The notes beneath the pieces are model-generated. The model saw only the letters and a program-made list of their open reading frames with translations. It ran no database searches and was not told where the DNA came from. This document shows positions 34,493 to 43,592 of a DNA stretch of 64,000 bases, piece after piece. Position numbers and translations under genes: made by a program. The stretch's first letter is position 1; every line of letters begins with the position of its first letter. The stretch is from Diaphorobacter sp. HDW4B (GTDB lineage Bacteria; Pseudomonadota; Gammaproteobacteria; Burkholderiales; Burkholderiaceae_C), in assembly GCF_011305535.1 (NCBI RefSeq), contig NZ_CP049905.1:4834001-4898000 (forward strand). The letters are read 5' to 3'.

Positions 34493-37035
34493 TCGATAGT
34501 CCTTGGCTTTGGCGTTGCTACAGATTCAGTAGTGGCAGTCGCTGTTGTCGTCAGCGGCAACCAGAAAGAGAACCGGCATCCGGTCACTTCTGTTCCATTG
34601 TAGATGTTCTCGGCATGCATTCGTCCGTGATGAGACTCAACAATGCTGCGACACAGATTCAGGCCGATGCCCATGCCTTCTTGCTTGGTCGAGAAAAACG
34701 CCTCGAACAAATGGGCCAGCACCTCGGGCGCGAGGCCCTTGCCAGTGTCTTGCACAGAGAATTCGACGACATTTTGCCCGTCCACCTGGCGCGGCACCAC
34801 GCGCAATTCCACGCTGCGGCGTGCGGTTGGACGGTCAGCCATGTTGATGGATTCCGCGCCGTTCTTCATCAGGTTGATCAGCACCTGCTCGATCAGGATC
34901 GTGTCGGCCATCACCTTGGGCAGACGCGCGGCCACATAGTGCGTGAGACGCACGTGATTGCGGCGCAGCTCGATGTCGGCCAGTTCGACCGCTTCGTTCA
35001 CGATGTTGTGTACATCGGCAAGCGACCGATTGGGCTCACTTTTCTTCACGAACTGGCGAATGCGCTGGATGATCTGGCCCGCGCGTTGGGCCTGATGTGC
35101 GGTTTTCTGCAGCACGGAAATCAGCATCTCCTCGCTGATCTGCTTGTTCTCGATGCGCGAGACCATGCCGCTGCAGTAATTGCTGATGGCCGCGAGCGGC
35201 TGGTTGAGCTCGTGCGCCACGCTCGACGCCATCTCGCCCATGGTGATCAATCGGCTCACCGATTGCGCGCGCTCGGCCTGACGGGCTGATTGCTCTTCGG
35301 CCAGACGGCGCGGCGTGATGTCGGTGGCAATCACCATCTGCGCGAGGCGGCCGTCCACCCAGTTGAGGTAGCGCGAACGCACTTCCAGCCACTTGCCGAG
35401 TTCGGGTCGGTAGATTTCGGCATTTTCCGAGCGCGCCGTGGTCAGCGTGTCGGTCGGCAGGCCCATGAGCCCGTCCTCGTCGTCGACGCTGGTGGGCTCT
35501 CGGGCGGGCAGCACGCCAGCCTGTGCAACCAGTTCCAGATGGCCGTCGGTCTGCGAGCCGAACCATTGGCGATACAGGCGGTTGGCGAACAGCAGTTCGG
35601 CGCTGCCCAGCGGCGCAACCGACACCGACGCATCGAGCGATTCCAGCACCACGGTGAAGCGTTCGTGCGATGCGGTGAGTTGCTCGCGAACGCGATTGGG
35701 CTCGGTGATGTCGGTCATCGACGTCATCCAGCCGGTCTGCTTGCCCTTGGCATCGACGAGCGGCGACACGTACAGACGCGCATCGAACAGCGAACCGCTC
35801 TTGCGCTTCACACGCGCCTGAAAGCCGCCCGGAACGCCCTTGCCGGACAACTCGTCGTTGGTCTTGGACTGGAAGGTTTCATGGTCCGTGTCGGGCCAGT
35901 AGGAATAGGGCGGCATCTGGCCGACAAGGTCCTGTTCGCTCCAGCCGGTCATCTGGCAGAACGCGGCATTCACGTAGGTGATGCGGCCCTGCATGTCCAC
36001 AGCGCGCATGCCGGTGAGCATGGAGTTTTCCATCGCGCGGCGGAAGTTGGTTTCAGCCACCAGCGCCTGCTGTGCCTGCAGGCGTCGGCGCGTGTGCCGC
36101 CAGGTGGCGATCAGCAGCCAGCCGGTCATCACCGACAGCGCGCCCACCAGCCAGAACAACCCGCTGCCGATCACGCCCAGCGAGGTGCGATAGGCCTGCG
36201 CACGCAGCATCAGGCCGTTGCCCACGGGCGATACCGGCACCTCGTATTCGTTGGCGCGCACTTCGCGCGTGATCAGCGCCTTGCGACGCGGCTCCAGCGG
36301 CGTGCCCGCGAGGATCTGCCCGTTGCTGTCGAGCAGCGTGACGGCGTAGCGCGCCAGCACCTCGGTCGGCGTGCCGTAGCGCAGCAGGTTGTCGATGGAG
36401 TATTCGCTCAATACCACGCCCGCGAACTTGCCTTGCGAGGCCAGTGGCACCTGCAACTGCAGCAGCGGCGGCACATCGCCCTTGGTGCCCACGGGCTGCG
36501 AATACACCGGCTGCTGCATGTCGCGCGCCAGCGTGAAGGTGTCGGCCGCTTCGCCGCGCTTGATGGTCTCGCCCACCACGCGCAATTGGCTGCTCGAGAG
36601 CGTTGGAGCAGCATGGCTTGCACGAATGCGCAAGCGCTCGTCGATCCAGGTGACGGCCTGCAGTTCAGGATATTGACTGATCAGGGCTTCGGCGCGGCGA
36701 TCGAATTCGGCACGGTCCAGATCCTGATTGGACAGATCGCGCGCGATGCGCATGACCTGTTCCTGACGCTCCAGCAGGCGCAGACGCACGCGCTGTTGCG
36801 CATATTCCACATCGCGCTTGAGCGCCTCTTTCTCGCGCTCGATTTCCTCGCTGCGCAAATACCAGAAAGAAGCCACGATGGCGGCAAGAAACATCAGCAC
36901 AGCCGCCAGAGGCGCCAGAGCGGCAAAACGGTCCTGTCGCGTGGGCGAAAGGCTGCGCCACCAAGTACGCCACCAACGCACTGGGGTTTTCAAAGTTTCT
37001 GCTGGTGGTTTACCCGCATTGTCTGAGGCTGTCAT
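34489..37035 (-). CDS. PAS-domain sensor histidine kinase with periplasmic sensor region
   Basis: An 848-residue membrane kinase. Two transmembrane helices (about residues 38-60 and 286-310) enclose a roughly 225-residue periplasmic sensor region. PAS domains follow (about 330-445 and 455-580; YVNAAFCQMTGWSEQDLVGQ is diagnostic). The phospho-accepting histidine, near residue 608, is in SVAHELNQPLAAISNY, a box typical of DctB/FixL-type kinases, and the ATPase part shows NLMKNGAES and GKGLAPEVL. It forms an operon with its FixJ-type partner and is divergent from aceE. The signal is unknown; a carboxylate is plausible for this sensor layout. Confidence 0.93.
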   Translation of the reverse strand: MTASDNAGKPPAETLKTPVRWWRTWWRSLSPTRQDRFAALAPLAAVLMFLAAIVASFWYLRSEEIEREKEALKRDVEYAQQRVRLRLLERQEQVMRIARDLSNQDLDRAEFDRRAEALISQYPELQAVTWIDERLRIRASHAAPTLSSSQLRVVGETIKRGEAADTFTLARDMQQPVYSQPVGTKGDVPPLLQLQVPLASQGKFAGVVLSEYSIDNLLRYGTPTEVLARYAVTLLDSNGQILAGTPLEPRRKALITREVRANEYEVPVSPVGNGLMLRAQAYRTSLGVIGSGLFWLVGALSVMTGWLLIATWRHTRRRLQAQQALVAETNFRRAMENSMLTGMRAVDMQGRITYVNAAFCQMTGWSEQDLVGQMPPYSYWPDTDHETFQSKTNDELSGKGVPGGFQARVKRKSGSLFDARLYVSPLVDAKGKQTGWMTSMTDITEPNRVREQLTASHERFTVVLESLDASVSVAPLGSAELLFANRLYRQWFGSQTDGHLELVAQAGVLPAREPTSVDDEDGLMGLPTDTLTTARSENAEIYRPELGKWLEVRSRYLNWVDGRLAQMVIATDITPRRLAEEQSARQAERAQSVSRLITMGEMASSVAHELNQPLAAISNYCSGMVSRIENKQISEEMLISVLQKTAHQAQRAGQIIQRIRQFVKKSEPNRSLADVHNIVNEAVELADIELRRNHVRLTHYVAARLPKVMADTILIEQVLINLMKNGAESINMADRPTARRSVELRVVPRQVDGQNVVEFSVQDTGKGLAPEVLAHLFEAFFSTKQEGMGIGLNLCRSIVESHHGRMHAENIYNGTEVTGCRFSFWLPLTTTATATTESVATPKPRTIE

Positions 37036-37132
37036 GGACGAGAGTTTAAAGGAGCTTCGAGGGAGATTTCATAGCAAGAAAAAATGTGCGATTGCAGCAA
37101 AATTTCATAATATAAAAAGTCATGGCACCATT

Positions 37133-37158
37133 CGAAATTTCGCCAAAACTGTGCGAAA
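37133..37158. promoter_or_regulatory. Palindromic candidate operator between sensor kinase and aceE
   Basis: The palindrome CGAAATTTCG (37133-37142) overlaps a second symmetry, TTTCGC (37138-37143) with GCGAAA (37153-37158), nine bases apart. Both lie in the 175-bp AT-rich divergent region, about 55-80 bp before the aceE start. This is a plausible binding site for the FixJ-type regulator or a PdhR-like repressor. No factor is proven. Confidence 0.4.
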
Positions 37159-37197
37159 CTCCGTGCAAATTTACGGTTTTAATGAGCTATTTCCACC

Positions 37198-37204
37198 AAG
37201 GAGG
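37198..37204 (+). promoter_or_regulatory. Strong ribosome binding site fixing the aceE start
   Basis: AAGGAGG, a full complement to the 16S rRNA 3' end, lies 6 nt before the ATG at 37211. It decides between that start and the much longer open frame that runs back to 36818 into the sensor kinase region. Confidence 0.85.
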
Positions 37205-37210
37205 CATGGC

Positions 37211-39907
37211 ATGACGGATGCAACACAGAACAAGTCTGGCAAGGCGATCGACCCACAAGAAACACGTGAGTGGATGGATGCGCTGTCTGCCGTGATCGAT
37301 CGCGAGGGCGCCGACTACGCGCACCAGCTGATCGAAGAACTGCTGGAACACGCACGAGAGAGCAGCATCGACATGCCGTTCTCCGCCAACACCGGCTACG
37401 TGAACACCATTGAAACCGACCAGGAAGCCAAGTGTCCCGGCAACCTGATCATCGAAGGCCGTCTGCGCGCCTACATGCGCTGGAACGCCATGGCGATGGT
37501 GGTCAAGGCCAACCGCATTCATCCACCCGAAGGTGGCGATCTGGGCGGCCACATTGGTTCTTTCGCCTCGCTGGCCAACATGTTCGGTGCGGGCTTCAAC
37601 CATTTCTGGCACGCCGAAGATGAAAACCACGGCGGTGACTGCCTGTTCATTCAAGGCCACGTTTCCCCCGGCATCTATGCCCGCGCCTACCTCGAAGGCC
37701 GCATCTCCGAAGAACAACTGCTGAACTTCCGCCAGGAAGTGGACGGCAAGGGTCTGTCGAGCTATCCGCACCCCAAGCTGATGCCCAACTTCTGGCAGTT
37801 CCCCACGGTGTCGATGGGCCTTGGCCCGCTGATGGCGATCTACCAGGCGCGCTTCCTCAAGTACCTGCACGCACGCGGCATTGCCAACACCGAGAACCGC
37901 AAGGTCTGGGTGTTCTGCGGCGACGGTGAAATGGACGAAGTCGAATCGCTGGGTGCCATCGGTCTGGCCGCTCGCGAAAACCTCGACAACCTCGTGTTCG
38001 TGATCAACTGCAATCTGCAGCGTCTGGACGGTCCGGTGCGCGGCAACGGCAAGATCATCCAGGAACTCGAAGGCGAATTCCGTGGTTCCGGCTGGAACGT
38101 GATCAAGCTCATCTGGGGCAAGGGCTGGGACGACCTGCTGGCGCGCGACAAGGACGGTGCGCTGCGCAAGATCATGATGGAGTGCAACGACGGCGACTAC
38201 CAGTCCTTCAAGGCCAACGATGGTGCCTACGTGCGCAAGCATTTCTTCGGTCGCGATCCACGCACGCTGAAGATGGTCGAGCACATGAGCGACGACGAGA
38301 TCTGGGATCTGCGCCGTGGTGGTCACGACTCGCAGAAGGTCTATGCCGCGTTCGCTGCAGCCAACACCCACAAGGGTCAGCCCACCGTGCTGCTGGTCAA
38401 GACCGTCAAGGGCTTCGGCATGGGCAAGATCGGTGAAGGCAAGAACACCGTTCACCAGACCAAGAAGCTCGGCGACGAAGACATCAAGGCCTTCCGCGAC
38501 CGCTTCAACATTCCAATTCCGGACAGCCAAATCGCCGACATTCCGTTCTACAAGCCGGCCGACGACACCCCGGAAATGAAGTACCTGCACGAGCGCCGCA
38601 AGGCCCTCGGCGGCTATCTGCCGCATCGCCGCGAAAAGGCCGATGAGCAGTTCACCGTGCCGCCGCTCGACACCTTCAAGGCCGTGCTCGAAGCCACGCC
38701 CGAAGGCCGCGAAATCTCGACCACGCAAGCCTATGTGCGTTTCCTCACGCAACTGCTGCGTGACAAGGAAATCGGCCCGCGCGTGGTGCCTGTGCTGGTG
38801 GACGAAGCCCGTACCTTCGGCATGGAAGGTCTGTTTCGTCAGATCGGCATTTACAACCCGCACGGTCAGCAGTACACCCCGGTCGACAAGGACCAGGTGA
38901 TGTACTACAAGGAAGACACCAAGGGCCAGATCCTGCAGGAAGGCATCAACGAAGCGGGCGGCATGGCCAGCTGGATTGCAGCGGCAACCAGCTACAGCCA
39001 CAGCAACCGCATCATGATTCCGTTCTACATCTACTACTCGATGTTCGGATTCCAGCGCATCGGCGATCTGGCATGGGCTGCGGGCGACCTGCAAGCGCGC
39101 GGCTTCCTGCTGGGCGGCACCTCGGGCCGCACCACGCTGAACGGGGAAGGCCTGCAGCACGAAGACGGTCACAGCCACATCCTGGCCAACACGATTCCGA
39201 ACTGCATCAGCTATGACCCGACCTTCGCCCACGAAGTCGCGGTGATCATGCACGAAGGCCTGCGCCGCATGGTGCAGAACCAGGAAAACGTGTTCTATTA
39301 CCTGTCGCTGCTGAACGAAAACTACGCGATGCCAGGCCTCACACCCGGCACCGAAGAGAAGATTCTCAAGGGCATGTACATGTGCAAGTCCGGCGGCGCT
39401 GGCGACCTGCGCGTGCAACTGCTGGGCTCGGGCACGATCCTGCGTGAATCGTTCTTCGCACAGGAACTGCTGGCCAAGGACTGGGGCGTTGCCGCCGACG
39501 TCTGGAGCTGCCCAAGCTACAACGAACTGACCCGCGACGGCCAGGAAGCCGAACGCTGGAACATGCTGCATCCGCTGGAAACGCCGAAGGTGCCGTTCGT
39601 CACGCAAGAGCTGTCGAACAGCACCGGCCCGATCGTGTCGTCCACCGACTACATGAAGGCCTACTCCGACCAGATCCGTCCTTTCATTCCGAAGGGCCGC
39701 GTCTTCAAGGTGCTGGGCACCGACGGTTTCGGCCGCTCGGACTTCCGCGCCAAGCTGCGCGAGCACTTCGAAGTGGATCGCCACTACATCGTGCTGGCCG
39801 CGCTGACCGGTCTGGTGGAAGAGGGCAAGCTGCCCGCCCAGAAGCTGGCCGACGCGATTGCCAAGTACGGCATCAAGACCGAAAAGATCAACCCGCTGCA
39901 CGCCTGA
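37211..39907 (+). CDS. aceE: Pyruvate dehydrogenase E1 component, homodimeric
   Basis: An 898-residue thiamine-diphosphate enzyme that decarboxylates pyruvate and acetylates the E2 lipoyl groups. Segments such as GGDLGGHIGSFASLANMFGA, the ThDP site GDGEMDEVESLG followed by NLVFVINCNLQRLDGPVRGN, and GLTPGTEEKILKGMY identify the AceE type, not the alpha/beta type. It is the first gene of aceE-aceF-lpdA and is separated from the divergent sensor kinase by 175 bp. Strong codon bias and a strong ribosome site fit high expression. Confidence 0.97.
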   Translation: MTDATQNKSGKAIDPQETREWMDALSAVIDREGADYAHQLIEELLEHARESSIDMPFSANTGYVNTIETDQEAKCPGNLIIEGRLRAYMRWNAMAMVVKANRIHPPEGGDLGGHIGSFASLANMFGAGFNHFWHAEDENHGGDCLFIQGHVSPGIYARAYLEGRISEEQLLNFRQEVDGKGLSSYPHPKLMPNFWQFPTVSMGLGPLMAIYQARFLKYLHARGIANTENRKVWVFCGDGEMDEVESLGAIGLAARENLDNLVFVINCNLQRLDGPVRGNGKIIQELEGEFRGSGWNVIKLIWGKGWDDLLARDKDGALRKIMMECNDGDYQSFKANDGAYVRKHFFGRDPRTLKMVEHMSDDEIWDLRRGGHDSQKVYAAFAAANTHKGQPTVLLVKTVKGFGMGKIGEGKNTVHQTKKLGDEDIKAFRDRFNIPIPDSQIADIPFYKPADDTPEMKYLHERRKALGGYLPHRREKADEQFTVPPLDTFKAVLEATPEGREISTTQAYVRFLTQLLRDKEIGPRVVPVLVDEARTFGMEGLFRQIGIYNPHGQQYTPVDKDQVMYYKEDTKGQILQEGINEAGGMASWIAAATSYSHSNRIMIPFYIYYSMFGFQRIGDLAWAAGDLQARGFLLGGTSGRTTLNGEGLQHEDGHSHILANTIPNCISYDPTFAHEVAVIMHEGLRRMVQNQENVFYYLSLLNENYAMPGLTPGTEEKILKGMYMCKSGGAGDLRVQLLGSGTILRESFFAQELLAKDWGVAADVWSCPSYNELTRDGQEAERWNMLHPLETPKVPFVTQELSNSTGPIVSSTDYMKAYSDQIRPFIPKGRVFKVLGTDGFGRSDFRAKLREHFEVDRHYIVLAALTGLVEEGKLPAQKLADAIAKYGIKTEKINPLHA

Positions 39908-39928
39908 TAGCCGAAGGGAGACACCAAC

Positions 39929-41569
39929 ATGGCATTGACAGAAATTAAAGTCCCGGACATCGGCGATTTCGCAGAAGTCGGCGTGATCGAACTCCTCGTG
40001 AAACCGGGCGATACCGTCACGGTCGAGCAATCGCTGATCACCGTCGAGTCCGACAAGGCATCGATGGAGATTCCTTCGAGCCACGCTGGCGTGGTCAAGG
40101 AACTCAAGGTCGCCGTGGGCGACAAGGTCAAGGAAGGCTCCGTTGTCCTGATGCTGGAAACCGCTGGCGAAGCTGCTGCTGCGGCTCCCGCACCGGCTGC
40201 TGCTGCACCTGCGCCAGCGCCTGTGGCAGCCGCTCCAGCGCCTGCCGCTGCGGCTCCTGCTGCTGCATCCGGCCCCATGGACATCAAGATCCCCGACATC
40301 GGTGATTTCAAGGACGTGGCCGTCATCGAGCTGCTGGTGAAGGTGGGCGACACCGTCACCGCCGAGCAATCGCTGTTCACCGTGGAATCCGACAAGGCAT
40401 CGATGGAAATTCCATCGCCCGCCGCTGGCACGATCACCGCGCTGACCTTGAAAGTCGGCGACAAGGTGAACGTGGGCGACGTGATCGGTCAGATGAGCGC
40501 GCAAGGCGGTGCTGCCGCATCCGCACCAGCCGCAGCTCCGGCTGCTGCTGCACCAGCGCCTGTGTCCGCACCTGCTGCGGCTCCAGTGGCGGCAACTGCC
40601 GCAGTTCCTGCGCACAACCCCACCGTGCCGCCATCCGGCAGCCTGCCATACGCATCGCCATCCGTGCGCAAGTTCGCCCGCGAACTTGGCGTGCCGCTGG
40701 AAGAAGTCAAGGGCACTGGCAACAAGGGCCGCATCGTTGCAGAAGACGTGCAAGCCTTCACCAAGCAGGTGATGGCAGGCGCGGTGCAGACCAAGGCACA
40801 AGCGGCAGTGGCGCCCAAGGGTGGCTCCGGTGCAGGTCTTGACTTGCTGCCATGGCCGAAGGTCGATTTCGCCAAGTTCGGCGCAGTCGAGCGCAAAGAC
40901 CTCTCGCGCATCAAGAAGATCTCGGGTGCCAACCTGTCGCGCAACTGGGTCATGATTCCGCACGTCACCAACAACGACGAAGCCGACATCACCGACCTCG
41001 AAGCCTTCCGCGTTTCCACCAACAAGGAAAACGAAAAGAGCGGCGTCAAGGTCACCATGCTCGCGTTCGTGATCAAGGCCGTGGTCGCTGCACTCAAGAA
41101 GTTCCCCGAGTTCAACACCAGCCTCGATGGCGACACACTGGTTTACAAGCAGTACTTCAACATCGGCTTTGCTGCCGACACGCCGAACGGCCTGGTCGTT
41201 CCCGTGCTCAAGGATGCCGACAAGAAGGGCATCATCCAGATCAGCACGGAAATGGGCGAACTCGCCAAGAAGGCGCGCGATGGCAAGCTCGGCGCGGGCG
41301 ACATGCAAGGCGGCTGCTTCTCGATCTCGTCGCTGGGCGGCATCGGCGGCACCCACTTCACGCCCATCATCAACGCACCGGAAGTCGCGATTCTCGGCCT
41401 CTCCAAGGGCCAGATGAAGCCGGTGTGGGACGGCAAGCAGTTCGTGCCGCGTCTCACGCTGCCGCTGTCGCTGTCGTACGACCACCGCGTGATCGACGGC
41501 GCTTCGGCTGCGCGCTTCAACGCGTATCTGGGTGCGTTGCTGGCGGACTACCGCCGCATCATCCTGTGA
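39929..41569 (+). CDS. aceF: Dihydrolipoyllysine acetyltransferase (PDH E2), two lipoyl domains
   Basis: A 546-residue E2 core protein. Two N-terminal lipoyl domains carry their lysines in [11 protein letters not shown] at Lys43 and Lys156. They are followed by Ala/Pro-rich hinges, a peripheral-subunit-binding domain ([20 protein letters not shown], about residues 250-285) and the catalytic domain ending in [16 protein letters not shown] with the active-site His and Asp. E. coli has three lipoyl domains in E2; here a third sits on E3 instead. It starts 21 bp after aceE. Confidence 0.97.
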   Translation: MALTEIKVPDIGDFAEVGVIELLVKPGDTVTVEQSLITVESDKASMEIPSSHAGVVKELKVAVGDKVKEGSVVLMLETAGEAAAAAPAPAAAAPAPAPVAAAPAPAAAAPAAASGPMDIKIPDIGDFKDVAVIELLVKVGDTVTAEQSLFTVESDKASMEIPSPAAGTITALTLKVGDKVNVGDVIGQMSAQGGAAASAPAAAPAAAAPAPVSAPAAAPVAATAAVPAHNPTVPPSGSLPYASPSVRKFARELGVPLEEVKGTGNKGRIVAEDVQAFTKQVMAGAVQTKAQAAVAPKGGSGAGLDLLPWPKVDFAKFGAVERKDLSRIKKISGANLSRNWVMIPHVTNNDEADITDLEAFRVSTNKENEKSGVKVTMLAFVIKAVVAALKKFPEFNTSLDGDTLVYKQYFNIGFAADTPNGLVVPVLKDADKKGIIQISTEMGELAKKARDGKLGAGDMQGGCFSISSLGGIGGTHFTPIINAPEVAILGLSKGQMKPVWDGKQFVPRLTLPLSLSYDHRVIDGASAARFNAYLGALLADYRRIIL

Positions 41570-41587
41570 TCGAAGGGAGCAAGATTC

Positions 41588-43450
41588 ATGGCAATCATTG
41601 ATATCAAAGTTCCCGACATCGGCGACTTCGCAGACGTGGGTGTGATCGAATTGCTGGTCAAGGCTGGCGACAAGGTCGAGGTCGATCAATCCCTGATGAC
41701 CGTCGAAAGCGACAAGGCCTCGATGGAGATCCCATCGAGCCACGCTGGCGTGATCAAGGAAATGAAGGTCAAGATCGGCGACCGCGTTTCCGAAGGCTCT
41801 GTGATCATCAGCATGGAAGTGGGCGCGGATTCGACTTCGCTGTCCGCTCCCAAGGGCGATGGCGTGGCGGCACCGGCTCCAGCATCTGCACCGGCTGCAG
41901 CGGCTCCTGCTCCCGCCGCAGCAACACCCGCAGCTCCCGCACCCGTCGCCAGCAACTTTGCAGGCACGGTCGATCTGGACTGCGATGTGGTTGTGCTCGG
42001 CGGTGGCCCCGGTGGTTACTCCGCAGCCTTCCGCGCAGCCGATCTGGGTTTGAAGGTCGTCATCATCGAGCGCTACAAGACGCTCGGCGGCGTGTGCCTG
42101 AACGTGGGTTGCATCCCATCAAAGGCGCTGCTGCACGTGGCGGCGGTGATGGATGAGGTCAAGCACCTCGACGTGGCGGGCATCAAGTTCGCAGCGCCCG
42201 AGGTCAACATCGACCAACTGCGCGGCCACAAGGAAAAGGTCATCGGCAAGCTGACCACCGGCCTTGGCGGCATGGCCAAGATGCGCAAGGTGACCATCGT
42301 GCGTGGCTACGGCAACTTTGTGGGCGCGAACCACATTGAAGTCGAAGAAACCACGGGCGACGGCCAGGACAAGACCGGCAGCAAGAAGGTCGTGCAATTC
42401 AAGTGCGCCATCATCGCTGCAGGCTCGCAAGCCGTGCACCTGCCATTCATGCCCAAGGATGAACGCGTGGTCGATTCGACCGGCGCGCTCGACCTGAAGG
42501 CGGTACCCAAGCGCATGCTGATCCTCGGCGGCGGCATCATCGGCCTCGAAATGGGCACGGTGTATTCCACGCTCGGCGCGCGTCTTGACGTCGTTGAAAT
42601 GATGGACGGCCTGATGCAGGGCGCGGACCGCGACCTCGTGAAGGTCTGGCAGAAGATGAACGCGCCGCGCTTCGACAACATCATGGTCAACACCAAGACC
42701 GTGGCGGCCGAAGCAACGCCCGAAGGCATCAAGGTCACGTTCGAGCCCGCGAAAGAGGGCGTCACCGTGCCCGCGCCGCAGACCTACGACCTGGTCCTGC
42801 AAGCCGTGGGCCGCACGCCCAATGGCAAGAAGATCGGCGCGGAGAAAGCAGGCGTTTCGGTGACGGATCGCGGCTTCATCAACGTTGATATCCAGATGCG
42901 CACCAACGTGCCGCACATCTTCGCGATTGGCGACGTCGTCGGCCAACCGATGCTGGCCCACAAGGCCGTGCACGAAGCGCATGTGGCCGCCGAAGTCATC
43001 GCCGGTGAACTGCAAAACAATGCGGAACTCAAGGCCAGCGCCTTCAACGCCCGCGTGATCCCCAGCGTGGCTTACACCGATCCCGAAGTGGCGTGGGTAG
43101 GTCTCACTGAAGACCAAGCCAAGGCCCAAGGCATCAAGGTCAAGAAGGGCATGTTCCCGTGGGCAGCCTCCGGCCGCGCCATCGCCAATGGCCGTGACGA
43201 AGGCTTCACCAAGCTGCTGTTCGACGACTCCCCAGAAGCCCGCGGCCACGGCCGCATCCTGGGCGGCGGCATGGTCGGCACGCATGCGGGCGACATGATC
43301 GGCGAGATCGCGCTGGCGATTGAAATGGGCGCGGATACCGTGGATATCGGCAAGACGATTCACCCGCATCCAACGTTGGGCGAATCGATTGGCATGGCTG
43401 CGGAAGTGGCGCATGGCTCCTGCACGGACGTGCCGCCTGCGCGCAAGTAA
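41588..43450 (+). CDS. lpdA: Dihydrolipoyl dehydrogenase (PDH E3) with N-terminal lipoyl domain
   Basis: A 620-residue E3 that re-oxidises dihydrolipoamide with NAD+. Residues 1-80 form a lipoyl domain (Lys43 in [11 protein letters not shown]) nearly identical to those of E2, joined by an Ala/Pro hinge (about residues 90-125) to the flavoenzyme. The redox disulfide is Cys170/Cys175 (GGVCLNVGCIPSKALL); NAD site LGGGIIGLEMG and catalytic His in HPHPTLGES are seen. E3 proteins with their own lipoyl domain are known in Neisseria, Alcaligenes/Cupriavidus and relatives. A terminator follows directly. Confidence 0.97.
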   Translation: MAIIDIKVPDIGDFADVGVIELLVKAGDKVEVDQSLMTVESDKASMEIPSSHAGVIKEMKVKIGDRVSEGSVIISMEVGADSTSLSAPKGDGVAAPAPASAPAAAAPAPAAATPAAPAPVASNFAGTVDLDCDVVVLGGGPGGYSAAFRAADLGLKVVIIERYKTLGGVCLNVGCIPSKALLHVAAVMDEVKHLDVAGIKFAAPEVNIDQLRGHKEKVIGKLTTGLGGMAKMRKVTIVRGYGNFVGANHIEVEETTGDGQDKTGSKKVVQFKCAIIAAGSQAVHLPFMPKDERVVDSTGALDLKAVPKRMLILGGGIIGLEMGTVYSTLGARLDVVEMMDGLMQGADRDLVKVWQKMNAPRFDNIMVNTKTVAAEATPEGIKVTFEPAKEGVTVPAPQTYDLVLQAVGRTPNGKKIGAEKAGVSVTDRGFINVDIQMRTNVPHIFAIGDVVGQPMLAHKAVHEAHVAAEVIAGELQNNAELKASAFNARVIPSVAYTDPEVAWVGLTEDQAKAQGIKVKKGMFPWAASGRAIANGRDEGFTKLLFDDSPEARGHGRILGGGMVGTHAGDMIGEIALAIEMGADTVDIGKTIHPHPTLGESIGMAAEVAHGSCTDVPPARK

Positions 43451-43467
43451 GGCTTTGGTCTGGCATC

Positions 43468-43498
43468 AAAAAAAAAGCGGCTTAGGCCGCTTTTTTTG
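43468..43498. terminator. Bidirectional terminator after lpdA
   Basis: GCGGC (43477-43481) pairs with GCCGC (43486-43490), flanked by nine A and seven T that extend the stem and give U-runs in both directions. It closes the PDH operon and could also stop transcription arriving from the convergent effector-like gene. Confidence 0.9.
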
Positions 43499-43592
43499 TT
43501 TGGAGATATTGGTGAGCCGCTGCACGCAGGCCGCTCGGAATCATCTGTCGCGGGACGATTTGACAGAGGGCACCTTTCGAGTCACGCATGGT

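Noticed and set aside
37187-41743. A 1518-codon open frame antisense to aceE and aceF, and similar long antisense frames (1562-4678, 5486-8029, 30590-33151, 47802-50255, 60254-62029)
   Set aside because: Each lies exactly opposite a well-supported gene. Stop codons are rare in that frame because of GC-rich third positions on the coding strand. The translated products are His/Arg/Val/Gly-rich, without domains or ribosome sites.
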